Positions 1-8,977 of a DNA stretch of 64,000 nt are shown piece by piece. The notes beneath the pieces were generated by a model. That model made no database searches. It worked only from the letters and a program-made list of their open reading frames with translations, and was not told the DNA's origin. Position 1 is the stretch's first letter, and the number at the start of each line of letters is the position of its first letter. The position numbers and the translations under genes were made by a program. The DNA lies in assembly GCA_947581865.1 (NCBI GenBank), contig CANPWA010000016.1:1-64000 (forward strand), in the 5' to 3' direction. The DNA comes from an uncultured Acetatifactor sp. Its GTDB lineage: Bacteria > Bacillota > Clostridia > Lachnospirales > Lachnospiraceae.

Positions 1-63
1 CTAAGCCATCATTTGAAATGTCAAATACCGCGCAATTACCTGCCAACTATCAATAATCCTAAA

Positions 64-990
64 TTATCCTTTATTCACCTCCATCAAATTCCTTGGATGT
101 TTATGGACTAAAATGTCTTTTTGCTTTGTATTGGATACATGAGTATAAATCTCTGTCGTGCTGATGGAACTGTGACCGAGCATTCTCTGGATATAGCGGA
201 TGTCAACATCCTGCTCCAATAAAAGTGTTGCGAAAGAGTGCCTAAACATATGAGGTGTAATGTGCTGAGATATGCCGGCGAGTTCAGTGTAGTGATTGAT
301 CATGAAGCGTACGGACTGGTCTGACAGTTTGTGGTGTAATCTGTTAACAAAAAAATATCCGCAGGAAGCTATTTCGTTTTTATAAATTTCCTTATATACA
401 CTCAGCGCATTGATTACATCTTGATTACCTAATTGCAAGATCCTCTCTTTTGATCCCTTTCCATAGATCAGGACACTGTTATTTTCGAGATCTATATCTG
501 ATGGTTTTAATGAACATAATTCAGATATACGCATTCCAGTGGCAAATAATAGTTCTATGACAGCAATATCCCTGATGCAGCAGCGGAGCTGATATTCAGA
601 TACAACCTGTTCTTTATGAGCATACAATGTTGATAATAATGTCTGGATGGAATGAAAAGGAATAGTTTTAGGGAGAAGCTTAGGCTCCCGAAATCGAATG
701 TCTATTTTTGAAAAAGGGTTTTCCCTTAATTGTTCTTTGTATTCCAGAAAATGAAAAAAGGCTTTTAAACTGGCAATTTTGCGTTTTACCGTTTTGGCTT
801 TATACTTTTTGTGGAGATCCGTAATAAAGCTATCCACTATATCTTTGGCTGTATAGTCTGTAATCCTGGAGCAGAAAATCTCATATTGTTTTAAATCAGT
901 GTGGTATGCTTTTAAGGTTTTTCGGTCTAGTCGTTTGCGATATTCGCAGTGTTCAAGATATTCAGTAATGCAGTTCTTTAAGGTATTCAT
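64..990 (-). CDS. Tyrosine recombinase / phage-type integrase
   Basis: A 308-residue site-specific recombinase of the XerC/XerD/lambda-integrase family, which cuts and rejoins DNA through a covalent tyrosine intermediate. The N-terminal SAM-like core-binding domain spans about residues 1-95. The catalytic domain shows all expected residues: R154 in ATGMRISEL, K178 in GKGSKER, H247 and R250 in HMFRHSFAT, H273 in LGHSS and nucleophile Y282 in TEIYTHV. Length suits the XerC/D class and the gene looks intact. It stands alone beside decayed sequence and is unlike a housekeeping xer gene, so it is probably left from or belongs to a mobile element. No attachment site or tRNA is visible next to it. 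The 63 bases after its stop hold nothing recognisable. Confidence 0.9.
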   Translation of the reverse strand: MNTLKNCITEYLEHCEYRKRLDRKTLKAYHTDLKQYEIFCSRITDYTAKDIVDSFITDLHKKYKAKTVKRKIASLKAFFHFLEYKEQLRENPFSKIDIRFREPKLLPKTIPFHSIQTLLSTLYAHKEQVVSEYQLRCCIRDIAVIELLFATGMRISELCSLKPSDIDLENNSVLIYGKGSKERILQLGNQDVINALSVYKEIYKNEIASCGYFFVNRLHHKLSDQSVRFMINHYTELAGISQHITPHMFRHSFATLLLEQDVDIRYIQRMLGHSSISTTEIYTHVSNTKQKDILVHKHPRNLMEVNKG

Positions 991-1501
991 AGATTCCCGC
1001 TCCTTTGTTTTCTTTTTATTATGGATTTTTCTGCCTATTTTGTCTAATCTTCCAAAAGTTTTCGAGAAAATCTTTTTATCGAGAAGGTTGAAAAAAGCAA
1101 TGTCAATGATAAAATATTTTTAGAAATGATGTAAAAAATGTTGAGAGAAAAATCAGAAGCCCTAAAGCTGTTGGAAGTTAGTATGGCATAGAGTTTAACG
1201 GTCTTATCATCTATGGTATTGATGTAATAAAATCCGGTATGAAAATGAGTGGCAGGAACCATATTCTGATCTGGAATCCATGAGAATGTAGAGATGTCTT
1301 TACTATCAGAAGGGTCAAAATGGGAAAGAGATGTCTTAAACTCTTTTGCAGGTGGACAGTCTACTCCGGTTACTTATGACGGAGGAACAACGCTCATCTC
1401 TGTCAGGGCTAGAAGATTTTTTAAAAATGCGATGTAGTATTTGCCGCTGTAACCGTAGTATATAGGTGAGACCAGGAGAGAACGGAAAGGCGGAGTGAGT
1501 T
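991..1501. other. Non-coding or decayed stretch between integrase and sigma factor
   Basis: About 500 bases with no convincing gene. On the minus strand, roughly 1330 down to 1044 is open and reads like the end of a real protein (it contains WIPDQNM and FYYINTIDDK), but I recognise no family and it has no clear start. On the plus strand, about 1343-1465 reads an open segment ending MTEEQRSSLSGLEDFLKMRC and a stop, also without a convincing start signal. Both look like gene remnants. The AT-rich part near 1010-1140 probably holds the integrase promoter, but no clear -35/-10 pair could be fixed. Confidence 0.4.
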
Positions 1502-2065
1502 GTGGGGATAGAGGATGAAAAAATCATAGAACTGTTTTTCGAGCGTTCGGAGCAGGGCATACGGGAGCTCGATCATAAATACGGCAAGATCTGCCGCAGT
1601 CTTTCGTACAACATTGTGAACGGCCGGCAGGATGCGGAGGAATGTGTCAATGACGCTTATTTGGGCGCATGGAACACAATTCCCCCGGCGCGTCCCAACC
1701 CGCTGCGCACCTATATCTGTAAGATCGTCCGGAACATTTCATTGAAGCTCTATTACAGAAAGGAAGCGGTCAAACGAAGCAGCCGCTACACGGTTGCCAT
1801 GGAGGAGATCGAAGCCTGTATAGCAGACCCAAACACAGTGGAAACCGAGATGGAAGCCAGAGAGTTAGCCCGCATCATGGAAAGTTTTTTGGACACGCTG
1901 ACCCTTGAAAACCGTGTTATCTTTATGCGCCGCTATTGGTTTTCTGACAGCTGTAAGGATATAGCCGGGTTTGTGGGGCTCTCGGAGAAAACCATCTCTG
2001 TCCGGCTGACCCGTATCCGACAAAAAATGAAAGAGTATTTATCGGAAAGGGAGGTGTTTTTGTGA
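1502..2065 (+). CDS. RNA polymerase sigma factor, sigma-70 family (ECF type)
   Basis: A 187-residue alternative sigma factor. Region 2 lies around residues 15-80 (DAEECVNDAYLGAWNTIPP is the conserved core-binding helix). Region 4, with its helix-turn-helix, lies around residues 125-180 (SCKDIAGFVGLSEKTISVRL). There is no region 1 or 3, as expected for ECF factors. Start is GTG, preceded by GGCGGAG. The stop overlaps the next start by four bases (GTGA), so the sigma factor and the membrane protein downstream are translationally coupled and very likely form a sigma/anti-sigma pair. The signal sensed cannot be read from sequence. Confidence 0.9.
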   Translation: MGIEDEKIIELFFERSEQGIRELDHKYGKICRSLSYNIVNGRQDAEECVNDAYLGAWNTIPPARPNPLRTYICKIVRNISLKLYYRKEAVKRSSRYTVAMEEIEACIADPNTVETEMEARELARIMESFLDTLTLENRVIFMRRYWFSDSCKDIAGFVGLSEKTISVRLTRIRQKMKEYLSEREVFL

Positions 2066-3300
2066 GCTCGAGGAGATTTTCCGAAGCCATGGGAGAGATT
2101 GACGACAGGTATGTGGATGAGGCGGTCGGCTACAAAAAGAAAGCTCAAAAGCCCGGCTGGATCCGGTGGGGAGCTATAGCGGTCTGCCTTGCGATAATGA
2201 TATACGCAGGAACAAAACTGTTTGTGCAGGAACCGTCGGACAGCGGACCCGGATCATCAAACCAGGGATCTGACCTGCCCATGCTTGCCATCTCTGAAGA
2301 TGTGAGCGATGGAATGGGCTTTGAAGGGTACATGGCTTATGATATTTCGGAGCTTGTCAGCGCAAACCCGTGGAGTGAAGATGCCGTGATCGCGACGCTC
2401 CCCGTTTATCATAATCCTGTCACCTACAATGAACAGATGATTGCGGTGGGAGCCGATTTTGATAAGATGCGGGAAGCTCTGCTGGAGGCAGCCGGAAGGA
2501 TGGGGCTGGATACCAATGCGCTGACTGTCACCGATGATGCACCGGACGAAGCGACAAGGGAGAAGATCACTAAAAAACTGCAGAGCGTAGGCGACGCGGT
2601 TTTGGACAGCTATTTTGAACCCACAAAGCTGACGATCAAATCCAAGGGGCTGGAAATGGAGGTCGATCCGGCTATGACAGTCAAAATCTCGTTTGACCCT
2701 GCCGTATCACTTCCGGAGGAATATCACTTTACGCATCATTCGTCCTATGAGGAGATATCCCATGTGGCTGAATACCTGAAAACAGAATACAAAGACCTTA
2801 TCGGTTTCGATGACCCGCGGATAAATATTTACGGCGGGGACTACAATATATATTCTCAGCAGGGATACCGGATCGAGTTTTTTGACTCGAAAGGCAGCGT
2901 CACTGAGCAGATCATAAACTACAATTTTAATCGTGTGGCGTTCTACTGCGATGATGAAGGGAAACTGTTTCTGGCAAGGATTTACCAGCCTGATTTATCC
3001 GAAGTGGTCGGGGATTATCCGATCATTACTTCAAAGGAAGCAGGCGAACTGTTATCAAACGGTATTTACATCACTACCGTTCCTTATGAGATGCCGGGAA
3101 TGGAGTATGTAAAAAAGGTGGAGCTTATATATCGGAAGGGCGATCAGGAAAAATACTATATGCCGTATTATCGCTTCTATGTCGAATTGCCGGAAAGAGA
3201 ACGCGGCGAGGAAATGAAAACATATGGCGCTTACTATGTGCCTGCGGTTTCCGGCGGGTATATCTCCAATATGCCTGCAGCAGACAGCGGGAAAGGTTGA
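2062..3300 (+). CDS. Membrane-anchored anti-sigma-factor-like protein
   Basis: A 412-residue protein with a short cytoplasmic N-terminus (about 30 residues, suited to binding a sigma factor), one transmembrane helix at about residues 33-54 (WIRWGAIAVCLAIMIYAGTK) and a large domain of about 350 residues predicted to lie outside the membrane. This is the layout of single-pass anti-sigma factors in Clostridia. I see no zinc-binding anti-sigma motif and no named domain in the outer part. The GTG start overlaps the sigma factor stop by four bases, which is the main support for the role. The function of the outer domain is unknown. Confidence 0.65.
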   Translation: MSSRRFSEAMGEIDDRYVDEAVGYKKKAQKPGWIRWGAIAVCLAIMIYAGTKLFVQEPSDSGPGSSNQGSDLPMLAISEDVSDGMGFEGYMAYDISELVSANPWSEDAVIATLPVYHNPVTYNEQMIAVGADFDKMREALLEAAGRMGLDTNALTVTDDAPDEATREKITKKLQSVGDAVLDSYFEPTKLTIKSKGLEMEVDPAMTVKISFDPAVSLPEEYHFTHHSSYEEISHVAEYLKTEYKDLIGFDDPRINIYGGDYNIYSQQGYRIEFFDSKGSVTEQIINYNFNRVAFYCDDEGKLFLARIYQPDLSEVVGDYPIITSKEAGELLSNGIYITTVPYEMPGMEYVKKVELIYRKGDQEKYYMPYYRFYVELPERERGEEMKTYGAYYVPAVSGGYISNMPAADSGKG

Positions 3301-3339
3301 TGCTCCCGGACACAGCCGGCGCAGCGGCTTAACTTTTTA

Positions 3340-3368
3340 TTGACATTTTGGGCGGACAAAAATACAAT
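3340..3368 (+). promoter_or_regulatory. Sigma-A promoter for DUF362 gene
   Basis: A perfect -35 TTGACA (3340-3345), a 17-base spacer and a -10 TACAAT (3363-3368), 78 bases before the DUF362 start codon. The spacing is optimal. Confidence 0.75.
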
Positions 3369-3378
3369 ACAAACAAGA

Positions 3379-3412
3379 CCGTTATGCGGGCAAATCCGTT
3401 GTGCGGGCAAAT
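3379..3412 (+). repeat. 17-bp tandem repeat in the DUF362 leader
   Basis: Two head-to-tail copies (3379-3395 and 3396-3412) of CCGTTRTGCGGGCAAAT, differing at one base. They begin 11 bases after the -10 box, where a repressor or an RNA-level factor could act. Whether they are an operator or a chance duplication cannot be told from one locus. Confidence 0.7.
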
Positions 3413-3445
3413 TTCAGATAAAAAGAAAAGCAAAGGAGCAGGGGT

Positions 3446-4309
3446 ATGGCAAAGTCAAAGGTTTATTTTACAAAAGAGATCACACCGGAAGCGGTGATAA
3501 GGCTCTATGAAGCTTTGGGCATTGCGCTGCCCGGGAAGGTGGCGGTCAAGGTGCATTCGGGCGAGGTGGGCAATCAGAATTTCATCCGCCCGGCGTTCTG
3601 GAAGCCCATGATCGACAAGGTGCAGGGAACCATCGTGGAGTGCAACACGGCCTATGAAGGCGCGCGCAACACCACGAAGGCGCACTGGGACACCATGAAA
3701 CTCCACGGGTGGACGGAGATCGCCCCGGTGGATATCCTGGACGAGGACGGGGAGACGGAGCTTTCGGTGGAGCATGGGAAGCGGATCCGCGTCAATTATG
3801 TGGGAGACCATATGAAAAATTATGACTCCCTGCTGGTGCTGTCCCATTTCAAGGGGCATCCCATGGGGGGCTTTGGCGGCGCGCTGAAGAACATTTCCAT
3901 CGGGCTGGCCTCCTCCCACGGCAAGGCGTATATTCACGGCGCGGGGGATGCGGCGCAGATCTGGACTGCCGACCATGACGCCTTCTTAGAGTCCATGGCG
4001 GACGCCGCCTGGTCCGTCGTAAAATATTGGGGCGACAGGATCGCCTTTATCAATGTGATGTGCAATATGTCCGTGGACTGTGACTGCTGCGCGGTGGCGG
4101 AGGATCCCGCCATGGCGGATATAGGGATGCTGGCAGGGCTGGATCCCGTCGCGCTGGATCAGGCGTGCCTGGATCTGGTGTACGCCTCCAAAGATCCCGG
4201 CAGGGATCATCTGCTGGAGCGCATTGAGTCCCGCAACGGCATCCACACCGTGGAGGCAGCCGCCGCTCTGGGATTGGGAAGCAGGGAGTACGAGCTGGAG
4301 GAGGTGTAG
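3446..4309 (+). CDS. DUF362 domain protein
   Basis: A 287-residue cytoplasmic protein of the DUF362 family, recognised from its opening (VYFTKEITPEAVIRLYEAL), the HSGEVGNQNFI segment, HFKGHPMGGFGGALKNISIG and the cysteine cluster DCDCCAVAEDP followed by DPVALDQACLDL. Many relatives carry a ferredoxin-like 4Fe-4S domain after DUF362. This one ends without it. The biochemical role of the family is unsettled. Start chosen at ATG after AAAGGAGCAGG. It has its own promoter, and hisS has another, so it need not be part of the synthetase operon. Confidence 0.85.
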   Translation: MAKSKVYFTKEITPEAVIRLYEALGIALPGKVAVKVHSGEVGNQNFIRPAFWKPMIDKVQGTIVECNTAYEGARNTTKAHWDTMKLHGWTEIAPVDILDEDGETELSVEHGKRIRVNYVGDHMKNYDSLLVLSHFKGHPMGGFGGALKNISIGLASSHGKAYIHGAGDAAQIWTADHDAFLESMADAAWSVVKYWGDRIAFINVMCNMSVDCDCCAVAEDPAMADIGMLAGLDPVALDQACLDLVYASKDPGRDHLLERIESRNGIHTVEAAAALGLGSREYELEEV

Positions 4310-4312
4310 CCA

Positions 4313-4341
4313 TTGACAGCGCTTCCCCAAAAGACTATGAT
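4313..4341 (+). promoter_or_regulatory. Sigma-A promoter for hisS-aspS
   Basis: TTGACA (4313-4318), 17 bases, TATGAT (4336-4341), starting just past the DUF362 stop codon. Only about 55 bases separate the -10 box from the hisS start, too few for a T-box leader. These synthetase genes therefore do not appear to be tRNA-regulated by that route. Confidence 0.75.
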
Positions 4342-4396
4342 ACTGAAAGGATAGGAATCCGAATACAGATAAGAATACGGAGAGGTAAGAGACGAC

Positions 4397-5659
4397 ATGG
4401 CACTGAGTAAGAAGCCCACCACGGGCATGAAGGATATTCTGCCGGGAGAGATGAAGATCCGGGATTATGTGATAAGCGTCATCAAAGACACTTACGGCAG
4501 ATTTGGTTTTACTTCCATCGAGACGCCCTGTGTGGAGAATATAACGAATCTGACCAATAAGCAGGGCGGGGACAATGAGAAGCTGATCTTCAAGATCCTA
4601 AAGCGCGGAGAGAAGCTGAACGTGCAGGAGGCGGTCACCGAGGAGGATGTGACGGATCTGGGGCTGCGCTACGATCTGACGGTTCCTCTGGTGCGCTATT
4701 ACTCCAACAATGCGGCATCGCTTCCCACGCCCTTCAAGGCGCTGCAGATGGGCAATGTGTGGAGGGCAGACAGACCCCAGAGAGGGCGGTACCGTCAGTT
4801 CATGCAGTGTGACATCGATATCCTGGGGGAGCCCTCCAATCTCGCGGAGATCGAGCTGATCCTGGCGACCACTGCCACGCTGACGAAGCTGGGATTTCGC
4901 AATTTTCAGATCCGCATCAACGACAGGAGGATCCTGAAGGCGATGGCCGCCTATGCGGGCTTTGCGGAGGAGAGCTTTGACAGTGTGTTCATCACTTTGG
5001 ACAAGATGGACAAGATCGGTTTTGAGGGCGTGAAGGAGGAGCTTCTGGAAAACGGCTTTGACGAGGCGGTGTGCGATAAGTATCTGGAGCTGTTTGCGGC
5101 AGTGGAGCAGGCGCAGGACGGCGTACAGTATCTGGTGGAGAAGCTGGGGGATTTTCTGGACGGGGAGATGACGGCGTCTTTTACGGAGATCTTATCCAGC
5201 GTCCGGGCCACACAGGAGGATTCCTTTGAGCTGGTCTTCGATCCCACGCTGGTGCGGGGGATGAGCTATTACACCGGGACGATCTTTGAGATCGCCATGC
5301 CGGAGTTCGGCGGAAGCTGCGGAGGCGGCGGCAGATATGATAAAATGGTCGGAAAGTTCACGGGAAAGGATGTCCCCGCCTGCGGATTTTCCATCGGATT
5401 CGAGCGGATCGTGATGCTCCTTCAGGAGAGCGGTTTTCAGGTGCCCGCCGGGACCGGACAGGTGGCCTATCTGGTGGAGAAGGGCATCGGCGGCGAGGCG
5501 CTGTGCAGAGTGATGGAGCAGGCAAAGCAGGAGAGGGAGAAAGGGACGCGGGTCCTTGTGGTCCGGATGAACAACAACAAGAAGTTCCAGAAAGAGCAGC
5601 TTGCGGGCGAGGGATACACGGATTTTGTGGAGTTTTATAAGGATCCGCTGAAGAAATGA
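4397..5659 (+). CDS. hisS: Histidyl-tRNA synthetase
   Basis: A 420-residue class II synthetase that charges tRNA-His. Motif 2 and the histidine pocket are visible as RYDLTVPLVRYY and QCDIDILGE. The HisRS-specific signatures LVRGMSYYTGTIFE and GGGGRYD follow, then motif 3 (GFSIGFERIVMLL) and a C-terminal anticodon-binding domain from about residue 330. Length is normal. Starts with ATG after GAGAGGTAAGAGACGAC. It is followed 43 bases later by aspS, a pairing conserved in Firmicutes, so the two are probably cotranscribed from the promoter at 4313. Confidence 0.97.
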   Translation: MALSKKPTTGMKDILPGEMKIRDYVISVIKDTYGRFGFTSIETPCVENITNLTNKQGGDNEKLIFKILKRGEKLNVQEAVTEEDVTDLGLRYDLTVPLVRYYSNNAASLPTPFKALQMGNVWRADRPQRGRYRQFMQCDIDILGEPSNLAEIELILATTATLTKLGFRNFQIRINDRRILKAMAAYAGFAEESFDSVFITLDKMDKIGFEGVKEELLENGFDEAVCDKYLELFAAVEQAQDGVQYLVEKLGDFLDGEMTASFTEILSSVRATQEDSFELVFDPTLVRGMSYYTGTIFEIAMPEFGGSCGGGGRYDKMVGKFTGKDVPACGFSIGFERIVMLLQESGFQVPAGTGQVAYLVEKGIGGEALCRVMEQAKQEREKGTRVLVVRMNNNKKFQKEQLAGEGYTDFVEFYKDPLKK

Positions 5660-5702
5660 TCCGGCAGACCGGACGGGAAATATACAGAATCGAGGTAAAA
5701 AC

Positions 5703-7505
5703 ATGGCTGAATCAATGAAGGGATTAAAGAGAACCCACCGCTGCGGCGAGCTGTCCGCGGCAAATGTGGGAGAGAGCGTCACCGTCATGGGATGGGTGCA
5801 GAAGCAGAGGAATAAGGGCGGCATCATCTTTGTGGATCTCAGGGACAGAAGCGGCATCCTGCAGGTGATCTTTGAGGAGAGCGACTGCGGGGCGGAGAAT
5901 TTCGCCAAGGCGGAGAAGCTGCGCAGTGAGTTTGTGGCTGCCGTGACAGGCGTGGTGACCAGGCGTGAGGGCGCGGTGAACGAAAATCTTGCGACGGGTG
6001 AGATCGAGATCCGCGCGAAGCAGCTTCGCGTACTCTCCGAGGCGGAGACGCCGCCCTTTCCCATCGAGGCGGATTCCAAGACCAAGGAGGAGCTGCGCTT
6101 AAAGTACCGCTATCTGGATCTGAGAAGACCGGATCTGCAGCGCAATCTGATCTTAAGGAGCAGGATCGCCACGACGATCCGCGCGTTTCTGAGCGAGGAG
6201 GGATTTCTGGAGATCGAGACGCCGATCCTGAACAAGTCCACGCCGGAGGGAGCCCGGGACTATCTGGTGCCCAGCCGCGTCCATCCGGGATGCTTTTACG
6301 CCCTGCCCCAGTCGCCGCAGATCTTCAAGCAGCTTTTAATGTGTTCGGGCTATGACAGATATTTTCAGATCGCAAAGTGTTTCCGCGACGAGGATCTCAG
6401 GGCGGACAGACAGCCGGAGTTTACCCAGGTGGATCTGGAGATGTCCTTCGTGGACGTGGATGATGTGATCGACGCCACAGAGCGCATGGTGGCGAGGGTG
6501 TGCAGGGACGCCATCGGGCTGGAAGTGGTGCTTCCCCTGCCCCGCATGACCTGGCAGGAGGCCATGGACCGCTTTGGATCCGACAAGCCCGACACCCGCT
6601 TTGGCATGGAGCTGACAGACGTATCCGAAACCGTAAAGGGATGCGGCTTCGGCGTGTTTGCCGGGGCTCTGGAGGCGGGCGGCAGCGTCCGTGGCATCAA
6701 CGTCAAAGGACAGGCGGAAATGCCCCGGAAGAAGATCGACGCGCTGACGGAGTTCGCCAAAGGGTACGGTGCCAAAGGGCTCGCCTATCTGTGCGTGATG
6801 CCCGACGGCTCCTATAAGTCCTCTTTTGCCAAATTTATGACAGCGGAGGAGCTGGAGGCTTTAGTGGCTGCCATGAAGGGAGAGCCGGGAGATCTTCTGC
6901 TCTTTGCGGCGGACAGATTAAAGATCGTATATTCCGTGCTGGGAGCGCTGCGTGTGGAGCTGGCGCGCCAGCTGGGGCTGATAGACAATGATCGGTTTGA
7001 CTTTTTGTGGGTGACGGAGTTCCCCCAGTTTGAGTGGAGCGACGAGGAGGAGCGGTATGTGGCCATGCACCATCCCTTTACCATGCCCATGGAGGAGGAT
7101 CTGCCCATGCTCACCACAGAGCCCGGCAAGGTGCGCGCCAAGGCCTATGACATCGTGTTAAACGGCGTGGAGCTGGGAGGCGGCAGCGTGAGGATCTTCC
7201 AGAGCGATGTGCAGGAGCAGATGTTTGAGGCGCTGGGCTTTACCAAAGAGAAAGCCCATGAGCAGTTCGGTTTCCTCCTGGATGCCTTCAAATACGGTGT
7301 GCCCCCTCACGCAGGGCTGGCCATCGGGCTGGACCGCTTTGTGATGCTTCTGGTGAAGGCGGAGAGCATCCGCGAGGTGATCGCGTTCCCCAAGGTCAAG
7401 GATGCCTCCTGTCTGATGTCCGAGGCGCCGGGGGCGGTGGATCCCTCACAGCTCGAGGAGCTGGGGCTTGCTCTTGTGACGCGGAAAGAAGAACAGTCGG
7501 AGTAA
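5703..7505 (+). CDS. aspS: Aspartyl-tRNA synthetase
   Basis: A 600-residue class II synthetase of the bacterial type. It has an N-terminal OB-fold anticodon domain (about residues 1-105), motif 2 in FRDEDLRADRQPEFTQ, the bacterial GAD insertion (starting near GSDKPDTRFGMEL, about residues 295-420) and motif 3 (HAGLAIGLDRFVMLL) near the C-terminus. Length is as expected. It lies 43 bases after hisS and ends 4 bases before the phosphoesterase gene, so all three are probably one transcript. Whether it also charges tRNA-Asn cannot be decided here. Confidence 0.97.
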   Translation: MAESMKGLKRTHRCGELSAANVGESVTVMGWVQKQRNKGGIIFVDLRDRSGILQVIFEESDCGAENFAKAEKLRSEFVAAVTGVVTRREGAVNENLATGEIEIRAKQLRVLSEAETPPFPIEADSKTKEELRLKYRYLDLRRPDLQRNLILRSRIATTIRAFLSEEGFLEIETPILNKSTPEGARDYLVPSRVHPGCFYALPQSPQIFKQLLMCSGYDRYFQIAKCFRDEDLRADRQPEFTQVDLEMSFVDVDDVIDATERMVARVCRDAIGLEVVLPLPRMTWQEAMDRFGSDKPDTRFGMELTDVSETVKGCGFGVFAGALEAGGSVRGINVKGQAEMPRKKIDALTEFAKGYGAKGLAYLCVMPDGSYKSSFAKFMTAEELEALVAAMKGEPGDLLLFAADRLKIVYSVLGALRVELARQLGLIDNDRFDFLWVTEFPQFEWSDEEERYVAMHHPFTMPMEEDLPMLTTEPGKVRAKAYDIVLNGVELGGGSVRIFQSDVQEQMFEALGFTKEKAHEQFGFLLDAFKYGVPPHAGLAIGLDRFVMLLVKAESIREVIAFPKVKDASCLMSEAPGAVDPSQLEELGLALVTRKEEQSE

Positions 7506-7509
7506 CGGT

Positions 7510-8085
7510 ATGGCAGAAACTTTCACGGAAAAAGGTCAGATATTTTTTATCGCGGATCTGCATTTTGGCGATGAGGCGATCATCCGGTATGAGGGACGCC
7601 CCTTTTCCTCGGCGGAGGAGATGGATCAGGCGCTTATGGAAAACTGGAACCGCAGGGTGTCGGAGAGTGACACGGTGTTTGTGCTGGGGGACTTTTCGGT
7701 GTACGGTTGGGAAAAGGATGCGGAGATTCTGCAAAACCTAAGGGGGCATAAGTTTCTGATCATGGGAAACCATGATATGCACCGTGAGCCAAAAGACTGG
7801 AGGGCGCTGGGCTTTGCGGAGTGCAGCCCCTTTCCTGTGATTTTCCGGGAGTTTTATATGCTTTCCCATGAGCCCCTGTATCTGAACAAAAATATGCCCT
7901 ATGCCAATCTGTACGGTCATGTACATGGAAACAGCAGTTACCGCGATGTGTCCGGGCAAAGTATCTGCCTGAGCGCGGAGCGCATCGGGTACACGCCCCT
8001 TTCCTTTGCGGAGATCACCCAGAGGATGCGGACGGAGAGAGAAGCCGGACCGGCAGAAGGAAGGAATGAGCAGATAACAGAATAA
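7510..8085 (+). CDS. Calcineurin-like metallophosphoesterase
   Basis: A 191-residue two-metal phosphoesterase. The metal ligands of the fold are visible in order: DLH (FIADLHFGD), GD (VLGDFSV), GNHD (LIMGNHDMH), a later histidine (MLSHEP) and GHVHG. It is a stand-alone catalytic domain with no signal peptide. The substrate is unknown; small members of this family include nucleotide and phosphodiester hydrolases. It starts 4 bases after the aspS stop and is followed by a terminator, so it is the last gene of the hisS-aspS transcript. Confidence 0.85.
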   Translation: MAETFTEKGQIFFIADLHFGDEAIIRYEGRPFSSAEEMDQALMENWNRRVSESDTVFVLGDFSVYGWEKDAEILQNLRGHKFLIMGNHDMHREPKDWRALGFAECSPFPVIFREFYMLSHEPLYLNKNMPYANLYGHVHGNSSYRDVSGQSICLSAERIGYTPLSFAEITQRMRTEREAGPAEGRNEQITE

Positions 8086-8090
8086 CGGTT

Positions 8091-8145
8091 AAAAGCGGCC
8101 ATCCTTTCGTGGAAGGAAGTGATCCCGGGGGAGTGGCTGCTTTTT
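8091..8145 (+). terminator. Intrinsic terminator after the hisS-aspS-phosphoesterase unit
   Basis: Outer arms AAAAGCGGCCA (8091-8101) and TGGCTGCTTTT (8134-8144) pair over 11 positions with one G-U, ending in a T run. Smaller inner pairings exist between them. The following 190 bases up to the esterase are AT-rich and probably hold its promoter, but I could not fix one. Confidence 0.7.
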
Positions 8146-8338
8146 ATACCCCTCCATATCATAGCTTTCCTATAGACTTAATAATATTATGGTCTGATAT
8201 AAATAAAACTTATAACAAATGAGAAGTTATCTGTATTAGTCAGAAATGTTTTCTGCGGTTAAAATAAATACATCGATTCCTCCTGTCGGCACGCTGCGGA
8301 CGGAAGATCGGAAGTTTTGCATTGCATGGAGGGGAAAG

Positions 8339-8965
8339 ATGAAACAGATTTTGTGCTTTGGAGATTCCAATACCTACGGACTCGTTCCCGGCACTCTGGA
8401 CAGATATGACTGGAATACGAGATGGACGGGAATCGTGGGGGAGGCGCTGGCCGGGAAAGGCTACAGAGTGATCGAGGAGGGGCTGTGCGGCAGAACCACC
8501 GTATTTGACGATCCTTTTCGTCCGGGAAGGCGGGGCTCGGAATTGCTCCCGGTCATACTGGAGACCCACAGCCCGGTGGATATCGTCATCCTGATGCTGG
8601 GGACAAACGACTGCAAGCGTCTGTATGATGTGTCTGAGGATGTCATTGGTCTGGGGGTGAAAAAGCTGCTTTCACAGATAAGAGACGCCGTCCCCGTGGC
8701 AAAGATCTTATTGATCTCACCGATCTGGCTGGGAGAAGATGTCTGGAAGGGGTATGATCCGGAATTTGATGCGCATTCCGTGGAGGTCTCCAAAAATCTC
8801 AAAGCAGTTTATCAGCAGATCGCCGTTGAGGAACAGATCTTTCATCTTGCCGCATCGGATTACGCGGCGCCCGCAAAGGAAGACCGGGAACACCTCGACT
8901 CCCAGGGGCATAAGGCTCTGGCACAGGCGATCCTGGACAGACTTGCTCTCATGGAGAATATCTGA
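8339..8965 (+). CDS. SGNH/GDSL-family esterase or hydrolase
   Basis: A 208-residue cytoplasmic serine hydrolase of the SGNH type. Block I (FGDSNTYGL, with the nucleophile serine), block III (LGTNDC) and block V (HLDSQGHKAL, with catalytic Asp and His) are all present. An open frame extends upstream to 8246, but the start at 8339 is preferred: it is preceded by GGAGGGGAAAG and begins right at the family signature. Related single-domain enzymes deacetylate sugars or hydrolyse small esters; the substrate here is unknown. Confidence 0.88.
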   Translation: MKQILCFGDSNTYGLVPGTLDRYDWNTRWTGIVGEALAGKGYRVIEEGLCGRTTVFDDPFRPGRRGSELLPVILETHSPVDIVILMLGTNDCKRLYDVSEDVIGLGVKKLLSQIRDAVPVAKILLISPIWLGEDVWKGYDPEFDAHSVEVSKNLKAVYQQIAVEEQIFHLAASDYAAPAKEDREHLDSQGHKALAQAILDRLALMENI

Positions 8966-8977
8966 GAAGCGGAGAGC

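Noticed and set aside
1-63. Attachment site next to the integrase
   Set aside because: No tRNA end, direct repeat or recognisable core sequence is visible in the 63 bases available; the partner end would lie outside the window.
4342-4396. Possible T-box leader before hisS
   Set aside because: Only about 55 bases lie between the -10 box and the start codon, far too short for a T-box, and no terminator/antiterminator pair is present.
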